A stretch of DNA of 64,000 bases from positions 124,001 through 188,000 of the forward strand of contig NZ_OW711693.1 in NCBI RefSeq assembly GCF_940670685.1. Reading direction: 5' to 3'. A program made the translations under genes and the position numbers. Below the pieces are notes generated by a model that was not told the origin of the DNA, ran no database searches, and saw only the letters and a program-made list of their open reading frames with translations. How positions within the stretch are numbered: position 1 is the first letter of the stretch; every line of letters begins with the position of its first letter. Shown here piece by piece: positions 16,578 to 25,442 of the stretch. The stretch is from Anaeropeptidivorans aminofermentans. GTDB lineage: Bacteria; Bacillota; Clostridia; Lachnospirales; UBA5962.

Positions 16578-16700
16578 TTACTGATAATTAAATTCGAAGG
16601 AAACAGTAAGGGTTTTTGCAGGAGGGAAGACTACAGGGCCAATGCTTATAAGGCAAATGCACGTATCGTTTTGTGGATTAGAGAATACGGTTTCATATGT
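16578..16700 (-). pseudogene. Gene remnant cut by a repeat element
   Basis: Minus-strand codons just before a TAA at 16578 encode a protein-like tail of about 40 residues with SNPQNDTCICLISIG and KTLTVSFEFNYQ. Reading upstream, the frame enters the MITE-like element at 16700, and no continuation is apparent beyond 16918. I do not recognise the family; it may be the end of a lost gene. Confidence 0.4.
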
Positions 16701-16918
16701 ATAGTAAAATAATTTGATTACAGCAACAAAAATCATATATTTTAAATTTAGTGAATCTGAAAACATTTACAGGCAAGCTAGGTGAACATTCACTTATAGT
16801 CAACAAAGATTTTTTCGTTTTTGTTGACTATGAATGACTTAATATAAGCGCTTCTATTATATTTAAGCCGTTTATGAAAAATAGGTTTTTGTTCCTGCCT
16901 TAAATCTATTTTACTATA
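16700..16918. repeat. MITE-like element, long A type with class-2 termini
   Basis: A 219-bp block from TATAGTAAAATAATTTGATT to AATCTATTTTACTATA. It contains the extra module TTTAGTGAATCTGAAAACA through GTCAACAAAGAT and GTTGACTATGAATG that distinguishes long from short A elements. It lies between the T-box and proS. Confidence 0.85.
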
Positions 16919-17127
16919 GAGTAAAAAACAAATAAATGCTGTAAAAAACGTATATTCGAAATAATTCAAAAATTATTGTATTTGAAGAAAATGTGTGTTT
17001 TTGAATTATAAAGAACCCTCTTTTATAGCTGCTGGGTTTTTGTTTTATCATATAAAATAGCAAGCATAGAGAGAAATACATTCAACCCAATTAAACTATG
17101 AAGGATAATATAAGGAAGGAGATTATT

Positions 17128-18570
17128 ATGGCAGACAACAAAAATAATAAGAATATTGAAGCCATTACAAACAGAGAAGACGATTTTGCCAGATGGTATA
17201 CGGACGTGGTTAAAAAGGCGGAGCTTGCGGATTATTCCTCCGTAAGAGGCTGTATCATTTTTAAGCCCTACGGCTATGCCATATGGGAGCTTATGCAAAG
17301 AGAGCTTGACGACAGGTTCAAAGAAACTGGTCATGAAAACGTATATATGCCCATGTTTATACCCGAAGGGCTTTTACAGAAAGAAAAGGACCACGTGGAG
17401 GGCTTTGCGCCGGAGGTTGCATGGGTTACCCACGGAGGCAATGAAAAGCTTCAGGAGAGGCTTTGTGTTCGCCCCACATCAGAAACCCTTTTCTGCGAGC
17501 ATTACGCAAATATCATTCAGTCCTACAGAGATTTGCCAAAGCTTTATAACCAGTGGTGCTCCGTTGTAAGATGGGAGAAAACCACTCGTCCTTTTTTAAG
17601 AACCATGGAATTTTTATGGCAGGAAGGCCATACTGCCCACGCAACGGCAGAAGAGGCTCAGGAAGAGACCTTAAGAATGCTTAATGTGTATGCGGAATTC
17701 TTTGAAAACGTTCTTGCTATCCCTGTTATAAAGGGACAGAAAACAGAAAAAGAAAAATTTGCCGGTGCAAAGGCAACTTATACCATAGAAGCCCTTATGC
17801 ATGACGGAAAGGCGCTCCAATCAGGAACCAGCCATAATTTCGGCGATGGCTTTGCGAAAGCCTTCGGCATTCAATATACCGATAAAAACAACGAGCTTAA
17901 ATCTGTTCACCAGACCTCATGGGGCCTTTCTACCCGTATGATCGGCGGCCTTATTATGGTTCATTCCGATAATAACGGCCTTGTGCTTCCGCCGGGGGTT
18001 GCCCCGACTCAGGTGATGATTATTCCTGTTGCCCAGCATAAGGAAGGGGTTCTTGAAAAGGCGGCAGAAATTAAATCAAGGCTTTCCAAGGTATGCCGAA
18101 TTAAGCTTGACGATTCTGATAAATCTCCCGGCTGGAAATTTAGCGAGCATGAAATGAAAGGCGTTCCCATTCGTCTCGAAATAGGGCCGAGAGATATAGA
18201 AAACAACCAATGTGTTCTTGCAAGAAGGGACACAGGAGAAAAGATAACGGTTTCTCTTGATGCTATAGAAGAAGAAATTACAAAGCTTTTGAAGTCAATC
18301 CATGACGGGCTTTATGAAAAAGCTTTAAATTTCAGAGATGAGCATACTTACAAAGCAGAAAATTACGATGAATTTGTAAAGATTATCGAAGAAACCCCCG
18401 GCTTCATAAAAGCTATGTGGTGCGGAGAAACTGAATGCGAAGAAGCAATGAAGGAAAAAACCGGCGCTACCGCAAGATGTATTCCTTTTGAGGAGGAAAC
18501 CGTTTCAGACAAATGCGTATGCTGCGGGAAGCCTGCAAAGCATCTGGTTTATTGGGGCAAAGCTTATTAA
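17128..18570 (+). CDS. proS: Prolyl-tRNA synthetase, short (archaeal/eukaryote-like) type
   Basis: The 480-residue class II enzyme charges tRNA-Pro. Motif 2 and the substrate site are visible in [21 protein letters not shown] and the active-site entry in [13 protein letters not shown]. There is no inserted editing domain between motifs 2 and 3, and the C-terminus has a cysteine-containing zinc-like domain ([16 protein letters not shown]) ending in GKAY, all features of the short ProRS. I chose the ATG at 17128 because GGAAGGAGA precedes it. The separate YbaK at 42623 could supply the missing editing in trans. Likely control is by the T-box at 16360-16573. Confidence 0.96.
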   Translation: MADNKNNKNIEAITNREDDFARWYTDVVKKAELADYSSVRGCIIFKPYGYAIWELMQRELDDRFKETGHENVYMPMFIPEGLLQKEKDHVEGFAPEVAWVTHGGNEKLQERLCVRPTSETLFCEHYANIIQSYRDLPKLYNQWCSVVRWEKTTRPFLRTMEFLWQEGHTAHATAEEAQEETLRMLNVYAEFFENVLAIPVIKGQKTEKEKFAGAKATYTIEALMHDGKALQSGTSHNFGDGFAKAFGIQYTDKNNELKSVHQTSWGLSTRMIGGLIMVHSDNNGLVLPPGVAPTQVMIIPVAQHKEGVLEKAAEIKSRLSKVCRIKLDDSDKSPGWKFSEHEMKGVPIRLEIGPRDIENNQCVLARRDTGEKITVSLDAIEEEITKLLKSIHDGLYEKALNFRDEHTYKAENYDEFVKIIEETPGFIKAMWCGETECEEAMKEKTGATARCIPFEEETVSDKCVCCGKPAKHLVYWGKAY

Positions 18571-18575
18571 AAGAC

Positions 18576-18613
18576 TATAGTAAACAAACAGGTTTTCATT
18601 TTTGCTCACTATA
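18576..18613. repeat. Mini element of 38 bp
   Basis: TATAGTAAACAAACAGG through GCTCACTATA forms little more than the two family-like ends. It lies between the proS stop and its terminator. Confidence 0.45.
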
Positions 18614-18656
18614 AAACAGAGCGGCGGAGGTTCCTTCATTTGCCGCTCTGTTTTAG
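18614..18656 (+). terminator. proS terminator
   Basis: AAAACAGAGCGGC pairs with GCCGCTCTGTTTT around GGAGGTTCCTTCATTT, 45 bases after the proS stop, ending in TTTTAG. Confidence 0.85.
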
Positions 18657-18685
18657 TAGGATGAAATGCATACGCCTGGAGTATG

Positions 18686-18786
18686 CTTGGATTCAATATA
18701 AAATAATATCATTGTCAATTTGCTTTTTCCTTATTTTAAGCCGTATCCATGCATTCACTTCGGCATAAAAACAAATTGATTATATG
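18686..18786. repeat. C-type dispersed repeat
   Basis: Contains TTGGATTCAATATAAAATAA, GTCAATTTGCTTTTTCC, a CGGCATAAAAACAAATTGAT arm and TATATGG. It matches the blocks at 8645 and 44960. Confidence 0.65.
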
Positions 18787-18789
18787 GTG

Positions 18790-19729
18790 GCGCTTGGCTC
18801 AAAAAGGCCCTGTTAAAGCGGTTTGGTTTGCTGTATAACCCCAATTTTATTGGTTTTTGCTGTGAATAAAACAAAAATTAAAGCCATTAAAAAAGATGTC
18901 AAATTTGCAGATATTTGTATAAAAATATAGAAGCTGAAGGGCAACAATGCCCTCTTTCTTAATCACGATAAATCCATAAAAATCTGAACAAGATTTTGGT
19001 TTTAGCAGCTTAGGCTTTTCCTACAGTGTGTAGCCGAAATTTCATTTTGGCCACAGGACAAATGTTTCTGCAGCTTTGTCCTGCTTTCCTTATGCCAAGA
19101 TTTACTCAAATACAGAGATGACCCTTATAAACAATTTTATTTCCGTTACGTATATATGAAAGAATAAAGAAGGTAATATAAGAGCTGCAAATTTATTTTA
19201 AAAAATATTATTAAATTTAACCTTTGAAAATTTGAATTTGCTTTGATGCTTAAGGACATAATAATTAATAGAAGAAAGTGAACGCTTTATTTACTAAAGC
19301 CTGTTATAGCATGTTCTGAAATGCCAAATTTTAGTTTATTTTTCTTGAAAAATAATTTCTTCATCAAAGATATTCGAAATGCATCTTAGCTAGCCAGATG
19401 AATCCTATAGGCTTCATAAAAGCGGTTTTTTTTCCGGAGGGAAAGAAAAAGTTTAAAGAGCATTTTTGTGTTTTATACTTTACGGCCGGATTTCTTGACC
19501 GTTTTGCTTGAACTTCCGATTTTAAGACAAAATCTCCGTTGGTTATCCGGTTTCAAAACTTGCTCTAGCTGCAAGACCCAATATGTACTTTATTTCATGG
19601 AAATAAAACATCAAAGATAAAATTTAAAAAGTGTAAATTTATAAATTTCAATATTCTTTTATTTTGCAAGCTTTTATTAATGAAGATATATTAAAAATAA
19701 TTTTTGCTAAATTTATAGGGGGCTTTCAT
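18790..19729. other. Long AT-rich gap without recognised genes
   Basis: About 940 bases with frequent stops in all frames. I see no RNA gene, terminator or strong promoter. CCACAGGACA and TTTGTCCTGC near 19050-19090 faintly recall the arms of the 104-bp array unit but are too short to call. Confidence 0.5.
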
Positions 19730-20026
19730 ATGGCTATGGTTTCTATACTATTACCAATATTGGCGCTTGCTGTATTAAGTATTTTTGCAGGCTATATTGC
19801 TTTGGTGCTTCTGCTTTTAAGGCAGGGGAAAATTATTCTTGGGTTAATTTTACCTTTCGTTTTTTTGATTCTCGGCTCTTTTATTTTAATTCCTATAATT
19901 ATTTTCGGGCTGCATTTAACAAGGCTTCTTTTTATTATCGGCTTATGTGCAATGATATTTTCCATAGCAGGATTTATCGCCGCTCTTATAGGAAAGCTTA
20001 TTTCTGATGATAATAGAAATCTGTAA
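19730..20026 (+). CDS. Small hydrophobic membrane protein, 98 residues
   Basis: The product is almost entirely hydrophobic, with about three membrane segments (residues 3-28, 35-60, 64-90) and a short polar tail LISDDNRNL. I chose the ATG at 19730 because AGGGGG precedes it; the frame extends upstream without a ribosome site. No family is recognised. The next gene is a PspC protein 150 bases on, so an envelope role is possible but unproven. Confidence 0.7.
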   Translation: MAMVSILLPILALAVLSIFAGYIALVLLLLRQGKIILGLILPFVFLILGSFILIPIIIFGLHLTRLLFIIGLCAMIFSIAGFIAALIGKLISDDNRNL

Positions 20027-20179
20027 GCAAAAAAATTAGCAGCTTTTAGATTATAAAAGTAAATTTGTTTAAAATTTGTAATCAAACTCATCTTTCATTC
20101 AGACTATTAAAAAAGATATTACGTATTATTAAACCATACAGTGAATATTCAGGATTGTGTTTAGTTTAGGAGAATTACT

Positions 20180-20368
20180 ATGGGTAAAAAATTATGCTTG
20201 TCCAGAAATAATAAGATAATTGCCGGTGTATGCGGGGGCGTTGGAGAGTATTTCAATGTTGACCCTACTCTTGTAAGGGTCATAATGGTTCTTTTGCTTT
20301 TTGCCTCAAGGCTGGCTTTTATCGCCGTGTATATAATTTTATGGGCCGTAATGCCCTTATCTGAATAA
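20180..20368 (+). CDS. PspC-domain protein
   Basis: The 62-residue protein is a bare PspC domain: the start KLCLSRNNKIIAGVCGGVGE and the segment NVDPTLVRVIMVLLLF are diagnostic, followed by a membrane helix ending in WAVMPL. PspC proteins act in envelope stress responses, in Gram-negatives with PspB; in Firmicutes the stand-alone form is of uncertain role. TTTAGGAGA precedes the ATG. Confidence 0.93.
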   Translation: MGKKLCLSRNNKIIAGVCGGVGEYFNVDPTLVRVIMVLLLFASRLAFIAVYIILWAVMPLSE

Positions 20369-20423
20369 GGATTTCTATTTCCGGCAGGGTTTCCAAAAGA
20401 AAAAACTCTGCCGGAATGATATT

Positions 20424-20561
20424 TTACAGTAAATTCCTCATAAGAAGGAACAAAAGCCCATTTACTAAAGACTTAAAGACGAGGATTTCAACAAGAAAAG
20501 GATATCTTTAAGCCTATGTAAATATACGGTTTTGTTGCTGGTTCATTTTAAATTTACTATA
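20424..20561. repeat. MITE-like element, D type, inverted
   Basis: From TTACAGTAAATTCC to AAATTTACTATA with the arms AAGGAACAAAAGCCC and ATATACGGTTTTGTTGC. The core is more diverged than other D copies. It accounts for part of the gap between the PspC gene and 20804. Confidence 0.7.
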
Positions 20562-20803
20562 AAGATAAATTTTATTGTCATATAAAAAAACTTTGTTAAA
20601 AGATTTGCAGACAATATTTTGTTTCGTAAATTTTAAAATTTATAATTTATCTCAAGGAAGAAATTACCCCGCGCAATTCCTCTGTAATTTGAAAAATCAT
20701 AGGAGTTACTTGAATTTTCCTCACAGAAAAAATTTATTATTGGGTACATTAATAAGGTAACGGAACTTGTTACAAAGCTTTAAAAAATCACGGAGGGATA
20801 TAG

Positions 20804-21856
20804 ATGAAAAATAAAATCATAGGTGCCGTTGTAGGAGCATTCATTCTTGCAGCGCCCCTTAGCGCATATGCTGCGTCAATTCCTGATGCAGATAACAATA
20901 CCACCGTTACAGATACGGCGGAAAATACTACAAATCAGGAAAACGCTGTAAATCAGGAAACCTCTACCGACAGGACGGATTTAACAGACAATCAGGACGG
21001 ACTGCAGCCTGTGACCCCGGAAGAGCCGCAATCCAGATATGTGGAAAATAGAGGTACTATAAGAGAAATTACCGATGAAGAAGGCAATAGGCAGGTAGTT
21101 CTTTCGAAATCAGACACTGAAGCCGAAGAATTGATCTTATTTAATATTTCCGATGAAACCCTTGTTTATGATATAAGCACTCAGGAAGTCACTGAGTTTT
21201 CCAAGCTGAATAAGGATTCGGAAATAATCGTATTTTCAAGATCGGATGCTCCGGTGGGAACAAGTCTTCCCCCATTAATGAGCTCTTACGCTATTTTTGC
21301 AGTAGGTCCGGAAGAGACAGCTAAATCCGTAGCAGTTGATTTCTTTGATGAAAAAGGATTAAGCGCGGGAAATACTTTAAAGCTTAACGTATCTCAAGCT
21401 ACAAAGATATTTGACCTTGAAGGCAATACCCTTACAGCAGAAGATATAAAGAATAAAAACCTTATCGTTTTTTATGATGCTACAACCAAGAGCCTTCCTC
21501 CCCAGACATCACCTTCAAAAATAATTGTTTTGAACGACGATAAAGTAGAAACACCGGAGGAAAACAATATATCTGAAATAATTTCAGCTCTTGATGAAAA
21601 TGACATTAAAGAAATAGACGGTGTAAAGTATATTGCCCTTGCAAACGTTGCAAGAAAAGCAGGCTTTGATGTAGAGTGGAAAGATGAAAGCAAAACAGTT
21701 TCTATTTTAAAGGATAAAATGACTGTTTATACCATAACCATAGGCAATAAAGAATATGGTTATTACAAGGCTTTAAGAAACCTTGAAAATGCTCCGAGGA
21801 TCATAGAATCAAGAACATTTATAGAATCCTCTTTCTTTGAAAGCTTTAATAAATAA
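20804..21856 (+). CDS. Secreted protein with copper-amine-oxidase-like stalk domain
   Basis: The 350-residue protein begins with a signal peptide (MKNKIIGAVVGAFILAAPLS, cleavage near AYAAS). A Thr/Asn/Asp-rich linker covers residues 25-80. The middle 85-235 is a possible beta-rich domain of unknown family containing the repeated themes ELILFNISDETLVYD and NTLKLNVSQATKIFD. Residues about 265-320 (IDGVKYIALANVARKAGFDV and KTVSILKD) match the copper amine oxidase N-terminal type stalk domain of clostridial surface proteins. That domain does not itself imply oxidase activity. ACGGAGGGA precedes the ATG. Confidence 0.82.
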   Translation: MKNKIIGAVVGAFILAAPLSAYAASIPDADNNTTVTDTAENTTNQENAVNQETSTDRTDLTDNQDGLQPVTPEEPQSRYVENRGTIREITDEEGNRQVVLSKSDTEAEELILFNISDETLVYDISTQEVTEFSKLNKDSEIIVFSRSDAPVGTSLPPLMSSYAIFAVGPEETAKSVAVDFFDEKGLSAGNTLKLNVSQATKIFDLEGNTLTAEDIKNKNLIVFYDATTKSLPPQTSPSKIIVLNDDKVETPEENNISEIISALDENDIKEIDGVKYIALANVARKAGFDVEWKDESKTVSILKDKMTVYTITIGNKEYGYYKALRNLENAPRIIESRTFIESSFFESFNK

Positions 21857-21908
21857 TGAATAGCAGGGGAGTGTTGCAAATAGATTTTGCACGCTCCCTC
21901 TTTTCGTT

Positions 21909-22136
21909 TATAGTAAATTTCAAATGAAACAGGAATAAAAATCGTATATTTTATGCTTAGTGAACCTGGAAACACTTACAGGGAAACTGTTAAAGTGTTT
22001 TCAGGCGAACGCCCCTTATAGCCAACAAAGATATATTAATCTTTGTTGGCTATGAATGGCTTAAACATAGCAATTCTATATATTTAAGCCGTTTATGAAA
22101 ATAGGTTTTCTTACTACCTTAAAACGGGTTTACTTT
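21909..22136. repeat. MITE-like element, long A type
   Basis: From TATAGTAAATTTC to GGGTTTACTTTA. The added module TTAGTGAACCTGGAAACACT through CAACAAAGAT and ATCTTTGTTGGCTATGAATG is complete. It is the near-complement of 47476-47707. It fills the gap after the stalk-domain gene. Confidence 0.85.
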
Positions 22137-22326
22137 AAATTGTATTCCCTGAGGATAAATGTCTATGATTTTAAAGATAATTTTTGTATACATTCGAAAA
22201 GGGCTGCAGAGTCCTTTTCTTGTAATATTTTGTCCTTTAAAAATAAACTTTTAGGCATTTCTTTTCGTATATAAATATAGTAATATAAGGATATATTTAT
22301 TCGCATCGAAATCGGGAGGGCTTAGA

Positions 22327-22869
22327 ATGGAAGATATAAAATCTACTTTTTTTAATTTAAAAAATACCATTACCAAAAACTCCGGCGATTTTGTCAAAAA
22401 TACCAAGCTGAATCTTGACCTTGCCAACGAAGAGGAAAAGCTTAAGCTTATCTATATAGAAATAGGCAAAAAGGTTCATGAAATATATGCTTACGGCGGT
22501 TCTCTGGGAGAATATTTCGACGAGAAATACCGCCAGGTGGTGGAAAGCCAAAGCAATATCAATAGCATAAAAGAAAAAATAGAGGTTTTAAAAGGCGTTA
22601 AAACATGCACTGGCTGCGGGCGGCAAATAGATAAAAAACATATCTACTGCCCTCATTGCGGCGCCTCTATGGCAGGGGCGGAAACCTATAAGCCGGAGGC
22701 TCCACAGGACATAAATAAAATAAATGAGCCTGAAATCATTCCCCCTGAAATCATTGCCCCTGAAAAACCTCAGGAAGCCAAAGAAGAATATAAAGTATGC
22801 GCCTCCTGCGGCGAAAAAAATCCCCCACAGGGAAGATTTTGCTTAGGGTGCGGAAGAATATTGAATTAG
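22327..22869 (+). CDS. Zinc-ribbon protein with helical N-terminus
   Basis: The 180-residue protein has a charged helical region (residues 1-88) followed by two zinc ribbons: CTGCGRQIDKKHIYCPHCG near 96-114 and CASCGEKNPPQGRFCLGCG near the C-terminus, separated by a Pro/Glu-rich linker with repeated PPEIIAPE-like segments. The next gene, 11 bases on, encodes a related protein, so this is a duplicated pair in one operon. GGGAGGG precedes the ATG. No enzymatic motif is visible; the role is unknown. Confidence 0.82.
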   Translation: MEDIKSTFFNLKNTITKNSGDFVKNTKLNLDLANEEEKLKLIYIEIGKKVHEIYAYGGSLGEYFDEKYRQVVESQSNINSIKEKIEVLKGVKTCTGCGRQIDKKHIYCPHCGASMAGAETYKPEAPQDINKINEPEIIPPEIIAPEKPQEAKEEYKVCASCGEKNPPQGRFCLGCGRILN

Positions 22870-22880
22870 CAGGTGATTAA

Positions 22881-23357
22881 ATGGATTTCATTAATGATAT
22901 AAAGTCCGGTATTTCCAAGCTTTCACAAAACACTAAAAAATCATTTGATATTACGAAAATAGAATATAAACTTAAAAGTTATTCCTATGAAGCCGAGGAG
23001 ACGTATAAGGCCATCGGTAAAATTGTTTACGAAGGCAGGGACAATAATATAGATGCAAATTTAATTGAAAGCCTTTTTAAGGATTTAGACAGCATCAACA
23101 ACAGAATAAAAAGCCTTGAACGAAACAAGAATATTATTAAGCATGATCGGCCAAGGACTGAAAAATCCATTATAGAGCAGGGCGGAAGCGCCAATTACGC
23201 GAAGCTTAATAAAAAAAGTGATGACCTTACCATAAAGCGCACAGAAGAGGGAATCAAGATTTTAAGGTTCTGCCCAAAATGCCATACAGAGAATTCCTCC
23301 AGTGCCAAGGAATGTACAAATTGCAAATACGTATTTAAAACTTCTGATGAAAATTAG
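22881..23357 (+). CDS. Zinc-ribbon protein, paralogue of the upstream gene
   Basis: The 158-residue protein repeats the plan of its neighbour: a helical region starting MDFINDIKSGISKLSQNTKK with YKAIGKIVYEG (compare YIEIGKKVHEI upstream), then a C-terminal zinc ribbon FCPKCHTENSSSAKECTNCK. It has one ribbon rather than two. AGGTGATT precedes the ATG and the gap to the upstream gene is only 11 bases. A terminator follows. Confidence 0.8.
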   Translation: MDFINDIKSGISKLSQNTKKSFDITKIEYKLKSYSYEAEETYKAIGKIVYEGRDNNIDANLIESLFKDLDSINNRIKSLERNKNIIKHDRPRTEKSIIEQGGSANYAKLNKKSDDLTIKRTEEGIKILRFCPKCHTENSSSAKECTNCKYVFKTSDEN

Positions 23358-23361
23358 ATAA

Positions 23362-23390
23362 AAAGGCTTGTAAAACAAGCCAAATTTTTT
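23362..23390 (+). terminator. Terminator of the zinc-ribbon pair
   Basis: GGCTTG/CAAGCC stem with TAAAA loop, followed by AAATTTTTT, 5 bases after the stop of the second zinc-ribbon gene. Confidence 0.8.
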
Positions 23391-23398
23391 AAAACACA

Positions 23399-23442
23399 TT
23401 AGCACTCATTGAGCTTGATGGCTAACAAAAATGTGGTATAAT
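23399..23442 (+). promoter_or_regulatory. CIRCE-like operator and promoter of mcsA-mcsB
   Basis: TTAGCACTC (23399-23407), nine bases, then GATGGCTAA (23417-23425). The left half is an exact CIRCE half-site and the right half matches GAGTGCTAA at 7 of 9 bases. It overlaps TTGATG (23415-23420), a 16-base spacer and TATAAT (23437-23442). HrcA control is inferred. I see no CtsR heptad repeat (GGTCAAA) upstream of mcsA. Confidence 0.72.
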
Positions 23443-23760
23443 GGGAGTATACACTCCTTGGAGTGTATACTCCCGAATATAATCCGCGAAGCGGATTGTA
23501 TGAGTATAAAATTACGAATACAATTTACTTTGTAAATTGTATGAGGGGAACCAAGAAAATAAGAAGGAGTGTATATTCCCGAATACAACCCGCGAAGCGG
23601 ATTGTATGAGTATAAAATTACGAATACAATTTACTTTGTAAATTGTGTGAGGGGAACCAAGAAAATAAGAAGGAGTGTATACTCCCGAATATAATCCGCG
23701 AAGCGGATTGTATGAGTATAAAATTACGAATATAATTACCAATATGTTTTGCAAAGCAAA
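23443..23760. repeat. Tandem array, three copies of a 106-bp palindromic unit
   Basis: Units start with GAGTGTATACTCCC (or TATTCCC) at 23461, 23567 and 23673, an exact 106-base period. Each holds the hairpins AATCCGC GAA GCGGATT and ACAATTTAC TTT GTAAATTGT; the third unit is incomplete. The first is preceded by GGGAGTATACACTCC, making a perfect 15-bp inverted repeat (23443-23474) at the predicted transcript start. The short minus-strand frames here follow the repeat. Confidence 0.92.
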
Positions 23761-23909
23761 GTGTGTTTCTAAAAGCCAGCCAATAATGATAAAATCATTA
23801 CTTTACGGATTAAACGTATGACCGACCTATAAATTGAATATCCTAAACCATATCAATAAATATTATTTGATAAATTTTTTAAAGAACCTTTGTAAAGGAG
23901 GGTTTTACT

Positions 23910-24404
23910 ATGATGTGTGAAAAATGCGGAGAGAATGAGGCAACGGTATTAATAGAGCAGAACATAAACGGCAAGCATACGAAATACCATTTATGCCCCA
24001 ACTGCGCTGCAGGGGTTAAGATGGACGATGTTTTCGGAGACTTAAGCAATCTTTTCAGCAATTTATTTTTCATAGGGGAAGAAAAAAAGAATGAGCCTAA
24101 GCTTAAATGCCCTTCCTGCGGAATTGCCTATGAGTCTTTCAAAAAGACGGGAAGGCTTGGCTGTGAAAATTGCTATAAGGCGTTTCATAAGGAGCTGAAA
24201 GGCGTTTTTGAAAGCATACAGTCAGGAACCCACCACAAAGGAAAGCTTCCTAAAAGATCAAAAAGCAAAATACTGAATATCAGGGCCATTGAAGAATATA
24301 AAGCAGAGCTTAAAAGGGCCATTGAATCAGAAGAATATGAAAAAGCCGCCCATTTACGGGATTTGATTAAGGAGCTTGAAAGCACTAAAAAGGAGGGAGC
24401 GTAA
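23910..24404 (+). CDS. mcsA: McsA, activator of the McsB arginine kinase
   Basis: The 164-residue zinc protein has two cysteine clusters, Cys3/6/29/32 and Cys67/70/85/88, and a C-terminal UVR motif (about 125-160, EEYKAELKRAIESEEYEKAA). McsA stimulates McsB and links it to ClpC. AAAGGAGGG precedes the ATG. Its stop overlaps the mcsB start by one base. In Bacillus the operon begins with ctsR; here the gene upstream is instead a zinc-ribbon pair behind a terminator, and the mcsA transcript would have a 5-prime leader of about 460 bases containing the 106-bp array. Confidence 0.94.
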   Translation: MMCEKCGENEATVLIEQNINGKHTKYHLCPNCAAGVKMDDVFGDLSNLFSNLFFIGEEKKNEPKLKCPSCGIAYESFKKTGRLGCENCYKAFHKELKGVFESIQSGTHHKGKLPKRSKSKILNIRAIEEYKAELKRAIESEEYEKAAHLRDLIKELESTKKEGA

Positions 24405-25438
24405 TGGTTCACAAAACAAGGTGGTATGAAGATAGCGCTTCAGACATTTCCCCTATTATATCCAGCAGAGTAAGGCTTGCAAGAAATTTATCCAAATATC
24501 CTTTTTCGGCTAAAATAAATGACGAACAATCAGAAAAGCTTATTAAAGACGTGATTTCCTCCATAAAAAACGATTATATGTCCATAGGAAGCCAATTTGA
24601 ATACGTAGATATTAAAAATGCCGACGGTACAGATAAAAGGGCCCTAATAGAAAAGCATTCCATAAGCCCGGAGCTTTTGAAATATTCAAGGCCCAGAGGC
24701 GTTCTCATTAAAGACGACGAATCTGTCGAAATTATGATTAATGAAGAAGACCATATAAGAATACAATCTGTATACTCCGGCAAGAATATAGATGCCGCAT
24801 GGGATACGGCAGATAAGATCGACGATTTAATGGAAGAAACTCTTGAATATGCCTTTGACAGCGACTTCGGCTATCTTACAAGCTGCCCTACAAATACGGG
24901 AACAGGCTTAAGAGCGTCTTATATGGTGCATATTCCCATGCTTGAAAAAACAGGAAACATTCAAAGCCTTGCCGCCGCTCTTTCAAAGCTTGGTATGACC
25001 ATCAGGGGCATTTACGGAGAAGGAAGCGAATCCTACGGCAGCATTTATCAGGTATCCAATCAGATGACCCTTGGTAAATCCGAAGAGGAAATCATTCAGG
25101 GGCTTAAAACCATCGGTGAGCAGATAGAAGATAATGAATCAAAGGTGTTTAAAAACATTTATTCCGAAAATCCCATTTACGTGGAAGACAATATATACAG
25201 AGCCTATGGGCTTTTGAAAAACGCAAGGAAAATGACTGTGAAGGAAGCCATGAACCTTCTTTCCGCAGTAAGAACAGGCTATATCTTCGGTATATTAAAA
25301 GAGCCTAAGCCGAAAGCGCCTATATATAATATTATGATGAATATTGAACCGGGAAATATTCAGAAAAGAACAGGGGAATCTGATTCTGATAAAAGAGATA
25401 TTGCAAGAGCGTCTTATCTTAGGGAAATATTCAATTAA
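24404..25438 (+). CDS. mcsB: Protein arginine kinase McsB
   Basis: The 344-residue protein phosphorylates arginine residues to mark proteins for ClpC/ClpP. It has the phosphagen-kinase fold: ISSRVRLARNL near residue 20 contacts ATP, YLTSCPTNTGTGLRASYMVH near 162-181 holds the catalytic cysteine region, and RGIYGEGSES is the following loop. The C-terminal RDIARASYLRE is a typical end. The start overlaps the mcsA stop (TAATG). ClpC follows only after 670 bases that hold a hairpin and two repeat elements. Confidence 0.95.
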   Translation: MVHKTRWYEDSASDISPIISSRVRLARNLSKYPFSAKINDEQSEKLIKDVISSIKNDYMSIGSQFEYVDIKNADGTDKRALIEKHSISPELLKYSRPRGVLIKDDESVEIMINEEDHIRIQSVYSGKNIDAAWDTADKIDDLMEETLEYAFDSDFGYLTSCPTNTGTGLRASYMVHIPMLEKTGNIQSLAAALSKLGMTIRGIYGEGSESYGSIYQVSNQMTLGKSEEEIIQGLKTIGEQIEDNESKVFKNIYSENPIYVEDNIYRAYGLLKNARKMTVKEAMNLLSAVRTGYIFGILKEPKPKAPIYNIMMNIEPGNIQKRTGESDSDKRDIARASYLREIFN

Positions 25439-25442
25439 AAGA

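Noticed and set aside
18790-19729. tRNA or other RNA gene in the long gap
   Set aside because: No cloverleaf, CCA end or conserved loop sequence could be found.
20575-20760. 61-codon frame before the stalk-domain gene
   Set aside because: No ribosome site, poor codon pattern and no resemblance to known proteins.
23406-23754. Minus-strand frames across the 106-bp array
   Set aside because: The peptide repeats with the DNA unit, and the strand is opposite to the promoter.
15892-23760. CRISPR array
   Set aside because: Repeats are 89-106 bp and contiguous, with no unique spacers and no cas genes.
23760-23909. CtsR operator before mcsA
   Set aside because: No tandem GGTCAAA heptads; TATGACCGACCT near 23818 is too weak a match.
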